From contig NC_060212.1 of NCBI RefSeq assembly GCF_021130785.1, positions 147,771,501 to 147,835,500 on the forward strand: a stretch of DNA of 64,000 bases. The letters run 5' to 3'. Source of the stretch: Homalodisca vitripennis. Its lineage: Eukaryota > Arthropoda > Insecta > Hemiptera > Cicadellidae. The translations under genes and the position numbers were made by a program. The notes under the pieces were generated by a model. That model made no database searches. It was not told where the DNA came from and worked only from the letters and a program-made list of their open reading frames with translations. Below are positions 13,355 through 24,117 of this stretch, piece by piece. Each line of letters begins with the position of its first letter. Within the stretch, counting starts at the first letter, position 1.

Positions 13355-13562
13355 TCGGCACTCCCCTTGTGAAATGTAAAAATTGACTAATAAACACTCC
13401 GAGACGAAGGAACAGTTAGTCTGGTAGTGATGTTATAGACAGTGAGGGCGAATTACAAATCCCCCTCACGCCCTCGTCTTATTAACGTTCTCCCACCATA
13501 TTTACCATTGAACGCTTTAATGATAACACCAAATTGACAACTTTCGCTTTCCCGCTATTGAG

Positions 13563-16500
13563 GGGAATCATGTTGTTGTTAATTTATTATAGGTTGGTAA
13601 AGAGTATTTTATTTTTATTTTGTCTGTTAACCAGCAAAATAAACCAGCATGAGCATTTAAATCAACCTTTTAACTATTATGTAATTGATTTAAACTTCAT
13701 AAGAACAAACTACGTTTCTATATACGTTTATATAAATATTGGGTCGATGTTATAATTCATATACAAATCTGCCGTTACATACCGGTATATACTAAACAAC
13801 CGGGAAGAAAGTGTACTAGCAAAGTGATTAATTTAGTTAAATTCTTTGTACAAAGCTATTTCATCTATATTATAAAACCTTATTATAATCGGTTACTTTT
13901 AATAGAACTTGATCTTCTAAGCATTTCCATTTAAAGAATAAACGGCTCAGACAATAGTTACATATTTTATTTTAAAATATTTGATAACCCAAGATTATCT
14001 TAACTTCATTGTTAGAGAATAAACTATTGTGCCAATAATAAAGAATAACCTGAGAAGGAGACGGTGAGAACGAATGGTGCTTTGGAGATTATATCTGTAC
14101 TTTAGATTAAACCTACCCAAAGCTGGTGCTGAAATTGCAAGCGCCGAGATTCACTAAATACTCTTCACAAATAATTTATGATGTAATAATGCTACCTAGC
14201 AATTCGTTGAGATTTAAAACTTGATTTACGTATGAACAGCTGTGACATCATGGATATATTCTTTTTAATATGTATGTCATAACCTCCTATGATCTGTGAT
14301 TTCCATCCTTTATGAGGGACTACAAAACATTTTAATGTCCTGATATTTTTTCAAATAAATTAATTTAACTATAAAGAAATATATTTTGAATCCCTGAGGA
14401 CTGAGATGAAACCAGCTCTGTAAGTAGCAATGAAATTAATTTGATTTCTCTGCAATATGTAGATAATAGTAGATGCAATGTAGTAGATGCAATTCTGATA
14501 ATAGTAGATAGAATACCTACTAATGTTTTAAAGCGACTTGACATATTTAAGGCCAGTTGAGAGGAATAAGAAAGCCAAAATCTGTAGTCATTTTTGTAAA
14601 AGCACTTGATGTGGAGTCCTCCTGATTGTTTAAAAACGAAAATATGCAAGTGCCGATATAACTTATATAGTTTCAGCGTTTACCGGTAAGAGGGTTGAAA
14701 AATAAATAAAATTGCGACAGATTTAGATTTCAGGTTTTGCACGTGTAGGAGCACTTCTGGTTCAAAAAAATGCGCACAATTTGCCTTTTTAAAAAATGTG
14801 TATTTCTTAAGAAGACAGCTTTCTGTCAAGAAGCGCTAATTTCTGGTGCTTGCAATGTACTTCAGTAAAAGGGATATAGTTAGAAACCTAGCTTCCTTCC
14901 TGGTGTGTCTTTGTCTTCAATAACCCAACATTTGTGATAAATATTTTTACTGCACGTTAAATGGTTCTGAAGGTAGTATGCGCGCACACACTCTCACGCA
15001 AATAAATTGCAATTTACTTTTTTAACCGTGTTGCTGTAATAAACATATTTAAGATTATATTAATTCAATAAAACTAAATCCATACCTATTTTTCTGGCAA
15101 TTCAGCTCTAAGTATTTGCTTGTACCATTGGTTAATACATTCTTTAAAGGTATAAATATTTGTAAACTAGTTGCATTACATCACTTTAGTTTCTTAGTTC
15201 AGACTTGGAAAAATTATATAAATTTTTTTAAATGTGTTCTTTCATATATATTTATTATTTTATTTATATTTAATGCAAACTGGACACATTGTCCCCGACA
15301 TTAATTCTGTCATAGACGATTTTGCGTCGTGATGCCGTTTGTAATGGTTACAGAGCAAAAGATTTATTGAGTCAGTCCGGCTCCTCCTTTTTGTTCCTTT
15401 AGCTACTGTAAATTTGTGATCAAAAAAACATATGTGATCAAAAGATATTAATTTTGAGTATCAATAATAAACTAAATGGTTTAATTTCGTCACGGCTGCC
15501 ATCTATTGTAAAAGATAGATAGTACTATTGCCATAACTATTTGCAGAACACTACGAAGATGGCGTTTTTTTCATGGAAGTGCAAAAATCTGAAATAAATA
15601 GTTTTTAATGCAAAGTATTTCAGAAAAGAATGTTTAGATGGCATGTTTATATTTAAGCAATAGCCATGCCACATTTAGTCTAAATTTGTGTTGTACATTT
15701 TGTGTGATCGAGTTTAAGCATTTAATCATTATGACATACAAATTTCGAAACTTTAAAATATCGTGTTTTAACAAATTTTCTATTTATATTATTAATAGTA
15801 CAACTCATCACAAGTCTTCAAAGTGACTAAGTCTTTTACAGGGCGAGATTGCATAAACACACAAGGAGAAGCCGAGCTTATAAATGTCTACCAATGCATG
15901 AAATAGGATTTTCAAGACGAGTATTGAATAATATTTTACATCAAAAATTTATCTTTTTACCATGGCATCCAAAATATCATAGTCTAATAATTATTATTTT
16001 ATGAGGAAACACAACACTGCTTGATAAAACAATTTGGTGTTTAAATTTGCTATTTAAAATAAAAATGTGAAAACAAAAACGGAATTACACAGATTGTTTA
16101 TGCACACAAAAAGATTTTTACACTTAAAAAGTTGTTTACATACTGAATAAAATGTTTGGGAGAGGGAAAATCGGCTGACTTAGCAATGAGGAAAACTGTG
16201 ACTGTAGAAGATCTCAGCTGTATTACAAAGTAGCCCATTTTCATGCAGAGTGAATAAATAGGATTAACGCTGTGTACATAACAGTTTGTCGGATTTAAAG
16301 TTTTGAAACAGTTTGCTCTAATATCCCAGTAACAAAACATGTTAAGTATCTGGATGTGTGAACAGTACTGAGAGACTTTAATATTTACTAAGAGTAGGCC
16401 AATGTTATTGCTAATCATTATTGAAGGTGCTTTCATATTGCCTAGCTTCTAATTTCTGACTACATGACGTGCATTTAAGACGAACAATCGGATCTATTTC

Positions 16501-17432
16501 TTAGAACAATAAGTAAATTAAAACATGGACTATAATTTTAGTAAAATTAAATAAATTTTACGATTGCACTAATGCTAAAGACAGGAACTACGACGCACAG
16601 TTTGAGTACTGTTTAAAATGTCTTAATGATGATAGATAATTTGAAGGAATATCACTATTTTGGAAATTTGCTATCGTTATTTATCATAGAAAAGGAACCA
16701 CGTTTCAAGGGTTATACTATCCTCTTCTTCAGCTATCATAACCTCTAATATATAAATAACTAAAATTTTCGGCAACATAAAATTTGCGGATATAAATGGT
16801 ACCTGTGCAGCCAACATAAAGTTATAAATGCAGAGTGAACCCAAGCGATTACATTGGACAGGAGCCAAGAGTAAGACACTGAAGAGAAGCTAAGACGTCA
16901 CACATGCACTAGCGTATGTGAAACTCTGACGATGAAAATCAATGTCAGCATTTCCTGTGTTACCGTGGCGTGTTATTTAAAAGTAAGAAAAAAGGAAAGC
17001 TTTGATCCTGACGTTGTATGGTAATAGGCACAGTCGTTTGGCCTAATGTTTCTGTTTCTACATTTCGTTCGTCAATTCCATGCAAAGGTAGCTTTAAAAC
17101 ATTACTTTTCCTCCATCTTTCTTCCATGAGGTCGTTAGTTCACTACAATTAGACGGTGGACGGTTGTCAGTGATTGGTTGTTATGACTTTGTGTAATCTG
17201 TGGTCTTTTGTTCAGTTTGTAATAGTTTCCTTTTATTAAGAAGTATTGAATTGAAATAGTTTTATATATTATTTTACTAAACAAAATACTCAACTATATC
17301 AATTAATTTCACGAATAAAATTATATTATTTGTTTAGTTTGCTTTCAAATATTAATATGTAAATGGAGTCAATATTTATATTTTCTGTGTTTAACCCAAA
17401 CCAGTTAGCTGCCTAAGTATTTTAATTTATTG
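13563..17432. other. No recognisable gene; AT-rich unique DNA
   Basis: I find no homology to the rest of the window and no known protein signature. The open frames at 14365-14649 (minus, 94 codons) and 16098-16436 (minus, 112 codons) have no recognised domain, no splice context and a length expected by chance in such AT-rich DNA. Around 14455-14515 a short TAGTAGATGCAAT motif is repeated a few times. Confidence 0.6.
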
Positions 17433-17464
17433 ACTCGTACACTTATTTAAATAAGTGTACGAGT
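17433..17464. repeat. 32-bp perfect palindrome
   Basis: The left arm ACTCGTACACTTATTT is followed at once by its exact reverse complement, with no spacer. A perfect 16-bp arm with no loop is unlikely by chance in a window of this size. Confidence 0.95.
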
Positions 17465-17582
17465 TCTTTACTGCTGTTAATAAAGATAATTAGTAATTTG
17501 AAACTCACTCATACTTTACTTCGTTCCACCATTTTCACTGATTCTGTATATCCGTTAAAAGTTTTTTTTACTAGGTAATTTA

Positions 17583-17775
17583 GCTGCGAGCGAACCGGGA
17601 ACAGCCCAGCACCGAATCCCGCCGGCTGCGCCGGCCGGGAAATGTGGTGTTCGGGAGGGCCCAACTAACCCGGTGTTCGGCGGCCAGTCCAAGTCCATCT
17701 TGAATGGGGCCACTGCCCGTAGAGGGTGCCAGGCCCGTAGGACGGTCGCCGGCGTCGGGTGGGTCTCTCCTTGTC
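17583..17775 (+). rRNA. Fragment of 28S rRNA gene, D1 region (pseudogene)
   Basis: The sequence reads GCGAGCGAACCGGGAACAGC, then CGGGAAATGTGGTGTTCGGG, then GGCCAGTCCAAGTCCATCTT, and ends near GTCGGGTGGGTCTCTCCT. These are the conserved blocks of the arthropod 28S D1 domain in order, close to the 5' end of the large subunit rRNA. Only about 190 bp of a gene of several kilobases is present, and both edges fall abruptly into AT-rich DNA, so it cannot act as rRNA. It may be an inserted rDNA scrap or the head of a 28S-derived SINE. The two overlapping minus-strand open frames here are artefacts of GC-rich rDNA. Confidence 0.92.
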
Positions 17776-18540
17776 GACTGCAAAGTTTCATAAACTTTTA
17801 TCGAGCCGTTTTCGAGAAAATTCATGTTTTACCTTAACATGATAAAACGGACGAATTTCATAATTATGAGTGGGTGAAAGGTATCCTCTCTAAAGGATAA
17901 TTCTTCACTTTTATCCATTACCAGAGTAAAGTGAGAATAATAGAGGCTCCGGCGGAGCACTGACTCGCCAACGCGCACACACTTGTGGAGAGCAAGTTGA
18001 TTTAAATTTATGAAGGTTGGTTGTGTGCATTCGCTGTGAAAATCATAGCGTAGATTGGTCACACGATGGCAATAAATTGCAGGTTATCGATTGAAATTCA
18101 GGAAATTTCATTATATAAAGTTAAAATTAGGATGTCATTAACTAAAATCATCATATTATTGTAATGCTTTCCTCACGATATTCCAGTAAATACCATGCGT
18201 TGAAATTATGATAAGTAACAACTTGGAAAATTTAAAATTCTTTAATAAAACATGTTATATATAATCGTTAATAGTGATGGTGGCCAATTATATTAAGAAC
18301 TGCCTAAGCTATACAAAAATTAATTCTTCACAAAATCGTCCAAAATAACTTTAAAATAGGTTTAAAACGACTTTTTTTACATATTATGTTTGTGTTTCAA
18401 CTTTTTGAAATCACTAATGCATTAGCAGTAGTTTAGAAAACGTCTCAGATCAGGGACTTAATTGACTTTATCATTCCTGTGGCTTCCCCCTCACCTTGAC
18501 TGTAAATAGGCCTTGATTTGAAATTATTTATAAACGTAAA
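17776..18540. other. Unassigned DNA downstream of the 28S fragment
   Basis: The stretch 17776-18062 is less AT-rich than average and has a 77-codon minus-strand frame with no recognised domain. It could be the body of a 28S-headed element, but I see no tail or flanking duplication. The rest, up to 18540, is plain AT-rich DNA. Confidence 0.45.
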
Positions 18541-18544
18541 TATG

Positions 18545-19045
18545 AAAAATGAAATGAAATAAAAATGAAATATGCCTTTATTTAAGAGGCGGAGTTAGGG
18601 CTATTTAGCCCTCTCTACCACTCAACCTCACATAATATACAGATATATGTACAGTGAAAGATCTTAACTAATAACAAATTTTAAATTAAAATAAATGCTT
18701 AAAAATTAACCAAAATATATACATACTATTTAATAATTAAAAATAAAATTTATCAGCTTAATATGTAGAAAAATTCAAACAAAGTTAAATTAAAACTTAA
18801 ATTAACAGATTACTTTTTAAAGAATTTCTCGTTATTACTACATTCATTCTCTCAAACACACAGCCCGACCACAAGCACGCCACGAGCACCGCCACCCGTC
18901 ACCCCTACAGACCGGCCAGCAACAAGTCCTTGACCTTTGCCCCAAAACGAGCTCGGCCCTCTATAATACGTATACCATCAGGAAGAGAGTTCCAGAGGCG
19001 ACATGCCTGAACAGTGGAAAAACTCTTCCATTTAGTTGGAAATGT
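18545..19045 (-). mobile_element. LINE 3' end (RT C-terminus plus 3' UTR)
   Basis: The minus-strand frame from about 19045 to the stop at 18905-18907 reads STVQACRLWNSLPDGIR and then KVKDLLLAGL. This is the C-terminal signature of non-LTR retrotransposon reverse transcriptases (compare xACRLWNxLPxxIR). After the stop comes a GC-rich then AT-rich 3' UTR with GCCCTAACTCCGCCTC and AATAAA. It ends in imperfect short repeats of TTTCATTTTTATTTCATT type near 18545-18580, a CR1-like 3' tail. Everything upstream of the last 45 codons is missing, so this is a strongly 5'-truncated insertion. Confidence 0.8.
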
Positions 19046-19639
19046 TCCTTAAGCGTTCTTGAGTATTGGTTTCATTCTTTAACTACGATACTTGGCGCCC
19101 TGTAGTGTACATTAATACAGTATAAACACCGGCTTAAGTGATAAGTAATTTCCATGAATAATCCACTTTCGATGTGGCAAATAAAAATAATCTCAAACGG
19201 TCAATAGACCCACCCACCACTAATTCTAGGTCTTTGTCTCATTTTGCCCTACTTTTGGCCTGAAGAAAATTACATTTTTCAAACTGCTGGAAACAATGCT
19301 TCCTCTTACCTATTTCGTAAGAATCAAATTTTCTCTACTCAATTTCTTCAAGGTAGAATCAATCAATGCTGCCGATTTCACGATTCGAAGGTTATTTCGG
19401 CAATAGGTCTGTAAAATAATTGGAAATTGAAGGGGTACATTTCACGTACTGTTCCTATGAGGATGAATAATAAAGGGATAAAATATTAAAGATTAAAAAA
19501 CATGTAAATCATAAATTTACGTTCATTTGAGAACGTAAAACTTTCTTTTGAGTATAAATTGTGTTTTTCATTATTAATTCATTGTAAAACAGTATTTTGT
19601 TGCAAAATATTAGAGAAATAGGTTACATAAAACTGGGTG
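19046..19639. other. No recognisable gene
   Basis: AT-rich DNA. The only structure noted is a small hairpin at about 19516-19539 (TTTACGTTC, then six bases, then GAACGTAAA). Confidence 0.6.
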
Positions 19640-20650
19640 TGTGTATAAGAAATGGGTTTTATCCACAGACTTCTGACTTGAAGATAAGGCAGGACTACGC
19701 AGAGATGAGCTTGTTGCTTTATGCAAAGTGACATGTGAGAGATGGCGGAGAGTTAATCAGCAGCTGTAGGGTTGGTTGGTTTTATTACATTATAATTTAG
19801 AGGGATGATATTTCTCTTTCTTCACTTTAAACGCAAGTCACAAAAAGGTATCGTACATAATATCATAAATACCAAATGTTTTATATATATATAAAGGAAA
19901 AATGGGTTTCAAAAATTAGAAAAAATATTATCATACATAATTATAAGTTATCTGAAAGTATACGTTATTTCAAACAGTAAAATAGCACAGTAATAATTCA
20001 TTGTGTTTTGCTAGGTTTTCGTTGAGAAACATAAAGTAATACTTTTAATTATACCCAGAGGAGCATAAGGCTTCTTACAATAAAATTTTTTACACTAACA
20101 CAGAATATCATAAAACTTCCAGGTAAACAACATTTTTCTGATCACTCCTCATATTCCAATGTTACCAGATTATCAAGGGAGCTGACAAGTGAACGGGTCA
20201 CGTCCAATTTGGCCACTCAATCATAAAAGTGACTCTTGTCACTGTCAGGCTGATTGTGGGCTTTGTTATATATCGTGGTGAAATGTACTTTAATAAGAAA
20301 AGACACTAATTTCAATTTAAAATTATATTCGAATGGAATCAGCGGGATTATAGCGGGAAAAAATGTTTCTCTCGGACCTCAGCCTGTGAAGAAGGTACAT
20401 TCAATAAAGAATTATATCAACTTAGACAAATTAATGACTTCAAAAAAAAAATTTCTTTTGGTATCCCAAATAAACTTAAAGTGAAAATCAACCCATTACG
20501 AAGCGTCTACTCCAGCTCTGCAACAGATTCTATAGCTTGATATTTATATTAGTTGCCATAGAAATGATTACTTATGATTGCCACCAAGTGATTTCGATGC
20601 AATAAAATTGCTTGTCCCGCACCAAAAACAACATTATGGTTCATCAATGA
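19640..20650 (+). repeat. Old repeat, inverted partner of 48.33-49.28 kb
   Basis: The block 19650-19800 matches the reverse complement of 49130-49270 (for example CAGAGATGAGCT and GAGTTAATCAGCAGCTGT). The block 20380-20410 matches 48590-48620 reversed, and 20510-20620 matches 48340-48440 reversed (GCTCTGCAACAG, TTGTCCCGCACC). Identity is low, about 70-85% in patches. The plus-strand frame 20254-20484 has LGPQPVKKVHSI and the partner has LGAQPVNMVHSI, so part may derive from a coding element I cannot name. Confidence 0.65.
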
Positions 20651-21692
20651 CGTTCCTGAGTCAACTTAACGTTCAGTCGTGTTCCATCGCAAAGGTTTAG
20701 GTAAATCAGATTACGCAAACGATCATTGAAGTACTAACTTTAAAATTACTACTGATATGTGAAGCTTCAATTAGACTTAAAGCGTAAATTGTACAGGGTA
20801 TTGAAATGCAACACCTTAGCTCCACAACAGTGTCCACAGATTATATTTCACTATCTAAGTAAGAAAATTGCCTAAGAAAGAATAGTCAATCTTAGGTATT
20901 TCAAACATCATTATTCGAAGTTACGATTTAAGTGGTTATGGTTATATTTTTAAAAGCTACCAAATGTAGTTTTAGTGATTAGTGTTCAGATGTCAATAAA
21001 CATTTTCATACTCCATCAAACATTCTATCCGTTGCAATGCCAACTCGATATTAGCATTTAAAAAATAATATCGATATATTCCATCCAATAATATATTCCA
21101 TACAAGGTAGTAAACCCAAATTTAACCTCTAAATATTATTGGATTGACAGGTAAAACTTAACTAACTATGAACTAACTATGTTAAATTATTAAATTCACG
21201 GTGATTGTAAATGAAATAATTTCATTTTATGAATTATTCATAAAAGGGTTTCATTACAACAATTTTTAATGCGCATAACTTCCAAACGAACACAAATAAC
21301 ATTTTTAAAGAGTCTTAAAAATGAAATTCGAGAAATTTCAGTAAAGAATTACAAACAAGGTAATCAATAACTATAACAACATACAATCCGATTTAAATAG
21401 GACATTTTTTCTCTAAATTAAATTTATGGAAATTAAATTATGGTAAAGTTACTTTAAACAAAGTATAATGACAGGCTTGGCAGAGATTGTGTTTCAAAAA
21501 TTAAATAGTGCATTTAATTTAATTTCGTCAATACAATCATACAACAAAATTTACACATCATAGTATTATTCTTGTAGGATTAAAAATTCATGAAAAATTT
21601 AAAATCAATGAATAAAATTCTTTTTCGGTATATCTTGCAACACGAGAAAATTCATGGTATTATATCTTTCCTGAACCATGATATCATAGACC
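20651..21692. other. No recognisable gene
   Basis: AT-rich DNA without a match elsewhere in the window and without long open frames. No element ends were seen. Confidence 0.6.
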
Positions 21693-22210
21693 TTGCAACA
21701 ATGTTCTACAGTTGGCTTCGGTCTGCAAGTACCACTTTTGGTGAAGAATCAATTGAAAAATAGGTCCCTCATATTAGTTCCCCCTTGGAGCAAGCTGAAG
21801 GATGGGTCCAAGGTTTACAGTGAGGTATTGCAGGAAAGATACTTGCTGCGTGTGGACCTCTCGTCAACAGAGAACCGATCCATGTAACTAAACAATAGCT
21901 ATAAGGACAAGTCAGTGGGGATTTGTAGTTGAGGAACAAAACGAGACTGGTACAGTTAGACTCAACGATCCGCTGACCAAGTGTATAGAAGAATGTGGCC
22001 CTCCAGGAGACAGTGAACCAAAGGGCTACTGTGCAGATTAATAATGTAATCCAGCCGAGTCAAGAGAAGATAACCAGCTTGACTGCTAAACATCAGGCTC
22101 TCCTTACAAAAACGAAGGTGCTGGAGACTGATGTGAGATACCTGCAAAGCGACGTAAGACGTACGGAATCCCGGGCAAGGTAGATTCGCAGATCCATTCA
22201 TTCATTATTC
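21693..22210 (+). pseudogene. Coding remnant with coiled-coil-like segment, likely a retroelement piece
   Basis: The segment has more balanced base composition than its flanks. The frame 21693-21887 reads VPPWSKLKDGSKVYSEVLQE. The frame 21995-22183 reads TSLTAKHQALLTKTKVLETD followed by VRYLQSDVRR, with hydrophobic residues at roughly heptad spacing typical of a coiled coil. Such segments occur in ORF1/gag-like proteins of retroelements, but no zinc knuckle, protease or RT motif is visible here. Frames are interrupted by stops, so it is broken. The family is not identified. Confidence 0.45.
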
Positions 22211-24113
22211 ATTCGTAAGCTCTTGCTACTGCTGTCCCGCAGAAGGTAATAGCATCTCAAAGGAGTTAAAAATATAATTGAAAGATACCAAAACTCAGCA
22301 ATTAGCTTAATTTTTCATTTGAAACCCTTTTACCGTGCTTCGTTGTTGTTTCGTTCTTGCTATTATGGAAGTTTACGCAGAATGGTTTTTTGCTTCTTCA
22401 TACACGAAGCTCTTATACTTAAAGGGTTACGATACTTAAGCGAGCCACTCTTATTCCGGGAGGACGTCTCCAAGTGTATCATCTGACAGAACCGTACTTC
22501 GGCTCCAAATTGTTCAATGAATTCTTGGCAGTTAAAAATGTAGTTTCGTGTAAAAACTTTAATCGTAAATTGAGAGATATAGTCCCAACAAGTTAGGCCT
22601 ATAAAGTAAGTATAATTTAATTTGCGATATGCTCTTTCCTTATTATAATGCCGTAACCATTTCTTTATCTTTTATGTGGTTTGATTTTATGTATATGCAT
22701 TTATTTGTAAATTAAAACACGCAGGCTAAATAAGGATATTTTTAGCTATTTGTAAATTAAGATTTCTGCTCATTACTTTAGGTTATACATAATTAGTTTA
22801 AATAAATATTTTACCTATGAAAAGGTATTGTATGTGTTGGATAATTTATCACTTTTAGTTTATCAAATGTTTTAATACCTTCTTGTTGTGTTAACTTTTT
22901 TACAAAATTCCTCTCATTTTCTTCCTGCCAACATGATTGACCGTAAAACCAATTTAAAACATTTACTAACGCTTAGCCGAATCGAGTTAATTGACACGCG
23001 CCATCTTCATATAAAAATAAATTCGTGCACAGTTTCAAGTCTATAGTTCTGTTTGTTTTCGAGATGTTGTGCGAACAGACGGACATAACAATTTTCAAGC
23101 CCCACAAATTGCTAAAGTTTAGCCAATTAAAAATATTTAAATACAGTAATGCTCCATGCACAATTAAAGTTCACATAATTCAAAGTAAATGGCACGTAAT
23201 TACACGGTGGAGTACTTTGCTATCAGAAGAGCAATCACACTGACAGCATTAACTGAAACTCTTTCAAAAGTCGTTCACCCATAAAATTGGCACTTTACAA
23301 TTAAATTTACGTAGTAAATATAAATTTCCTATGAGTAATATCATGTAAATTAGGTTAAAATATTTAGTAACTTTATTATTGTATTAAAATATAAAATATC
23401 GGTTGTAACAAATTATAAGGATAATAATGTTAAAATATAAGGAGATAGATGCCTTTTCTCTGGGTATTAACGCCAATGGTACAATGGGTCAAAGCTTATA
23501 TCATGCCATATGTGTTGATAGAAAGGGTGTATCAGACTACTTTGGCTACTTACTACTGTACAGGCCAGGAGAGTTATTTTTCAATATTTAATTTCAATTC
23601 TACCGCACATTTTTAACTCTACAAACTGGGAAATTGTTGAAAAGATTTTAAAATCTGAAAAACTACATTTCAAATAGAATTTGGTTGCTTAAAATGTTGA
23701 AAATTACACTTAGGTCGACTTAAATATCTCTGAATCAGAATATTTCGCACAAAACCCGTGAAAAATAAGGTTATGTAAAATATAATACTCGTATTTTGGA
23801 AGTTAATATAACACAGTAGAAAGCAATTATTCTGTTATATTATGTACAAATTTAGCTTTATTTTATGTGATAAAATATAATATAAAAGGATCAGCTAGTA
23901 CAGTGTCGTTACAAATGTAGTTTCTCAGGTAACACTGATGCAATTTACAGGGGCTCTGTTACACGGCCTCCATTAACAAATTAATTCCACCTGCTCAACT
24001 CTCTGATCATCACTTGGTAGGTTTACTGACACAAAATCATGTTTTTCACTTGAAAATAAGCTATTGGGATAAAAATTTAAGAAAAATGAATATTTCAGTT
24101 TATTATCCCCTGG
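22211..24113. other. No recognisable gene
   Basis: The part 22330-22560 is compositionally like the preceding coding remnant but is broken in all frames. The part 22973-23243 has short overlapping open frames on both strands and a phrase GTGCGAACAGACGGACA, of a kind often met in insect repeats, without a nameable domain. The remainder is AT-rich. Confidence 0.5.
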
Positions 24114-24117
24114 TTCA

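Larger units (their letters stand above)
13150..13364 (-). mobile_element. tRNA-derived SINE
   Basis: On the minus strand the sequence opens with a tRNA-Leu/Ser-like head (GGAGTGCCGATGGCCGAGCG). It carries pol III A and B boxes at the usual spacing, then a tRNA-unrelated body with a small inverted repeat (CAGGCCAGTGGCC), and ends in an A-rich tail (plus-strand T run at 13147-13156). Length is about 215 bp. The paralogous positions in B (about 25560) and C lack it, so it inserted in copy A only. A clean target-site duplication is not visible. The 65-codon minus-strand frame here is a by-product of the SINE. Confidence 0.88.
1..13562 (-). repeat. Copy A: old inverted copy of the large repeat unit
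   Basis: Read as its reverse complement, this stretch matches copy B in scattered but collinear patches: 12-240 with the B satellite, 2620-2850 with 37.75-38.01 kb, 3358-3460 with 37.13-37.23 kb, 3770-3810 with 36.84 kb, 9017-9190 with 31.92-32.07 kb, 10133-10330 with 30.89-31.11 kb, 10996-11215 with 30.04-30.26 kb, 12470-12790 with 26.0-26.3 kb, and 13380-13562 with 25.38-25.56 kb. Patch identity by eye is about 75-95%, and the DNA between patches is mostly unalignable. Homology stops near 13562 on the right and runs off the window on the left. A LINE (5.6-6.8 kb), a GC-rich segment (4.2-4.6 kb), a 222-bp tandem duplication and a SINE are private to this copy. No gene is recognised between these features. 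Confidence 0.8.

Noticed and set aside
13288..13364. Functional tRNA-Leu or tRNA-Ser gene
   Set aside because: The head has pol III boxes, but the anticodon stem does not pair well and the acceptor 3' strand is replaced by SINE body, so no complete cloverleaf forms.
13200..13397. 65-codon minus-strand frame as a small gene
   Set aside because: It lies wholly within the SINE and its tRNA-like head.
16098..16436. 112-codon minus-strand open frame as a gene
   Set aside because: In DNA this AT-rich, roughly one frame of that length is expected by chance in 64 kb. No domain, splice context or paralogous copy supports it.
17555..17825. Two overlapping minus-strand frames with Pro/Arg-rich products
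   Set aside because: They are antisense readings of the 28S rDNA fragment, a well-known source of false proteins.
19516..19539. Hairpin TTTACGTTC/GAACGTAAA as a terminator or structured RNA
   Set aside because: It is isolated, has short arms and no context. Many such hairpins are expected in AT-rich DNA.
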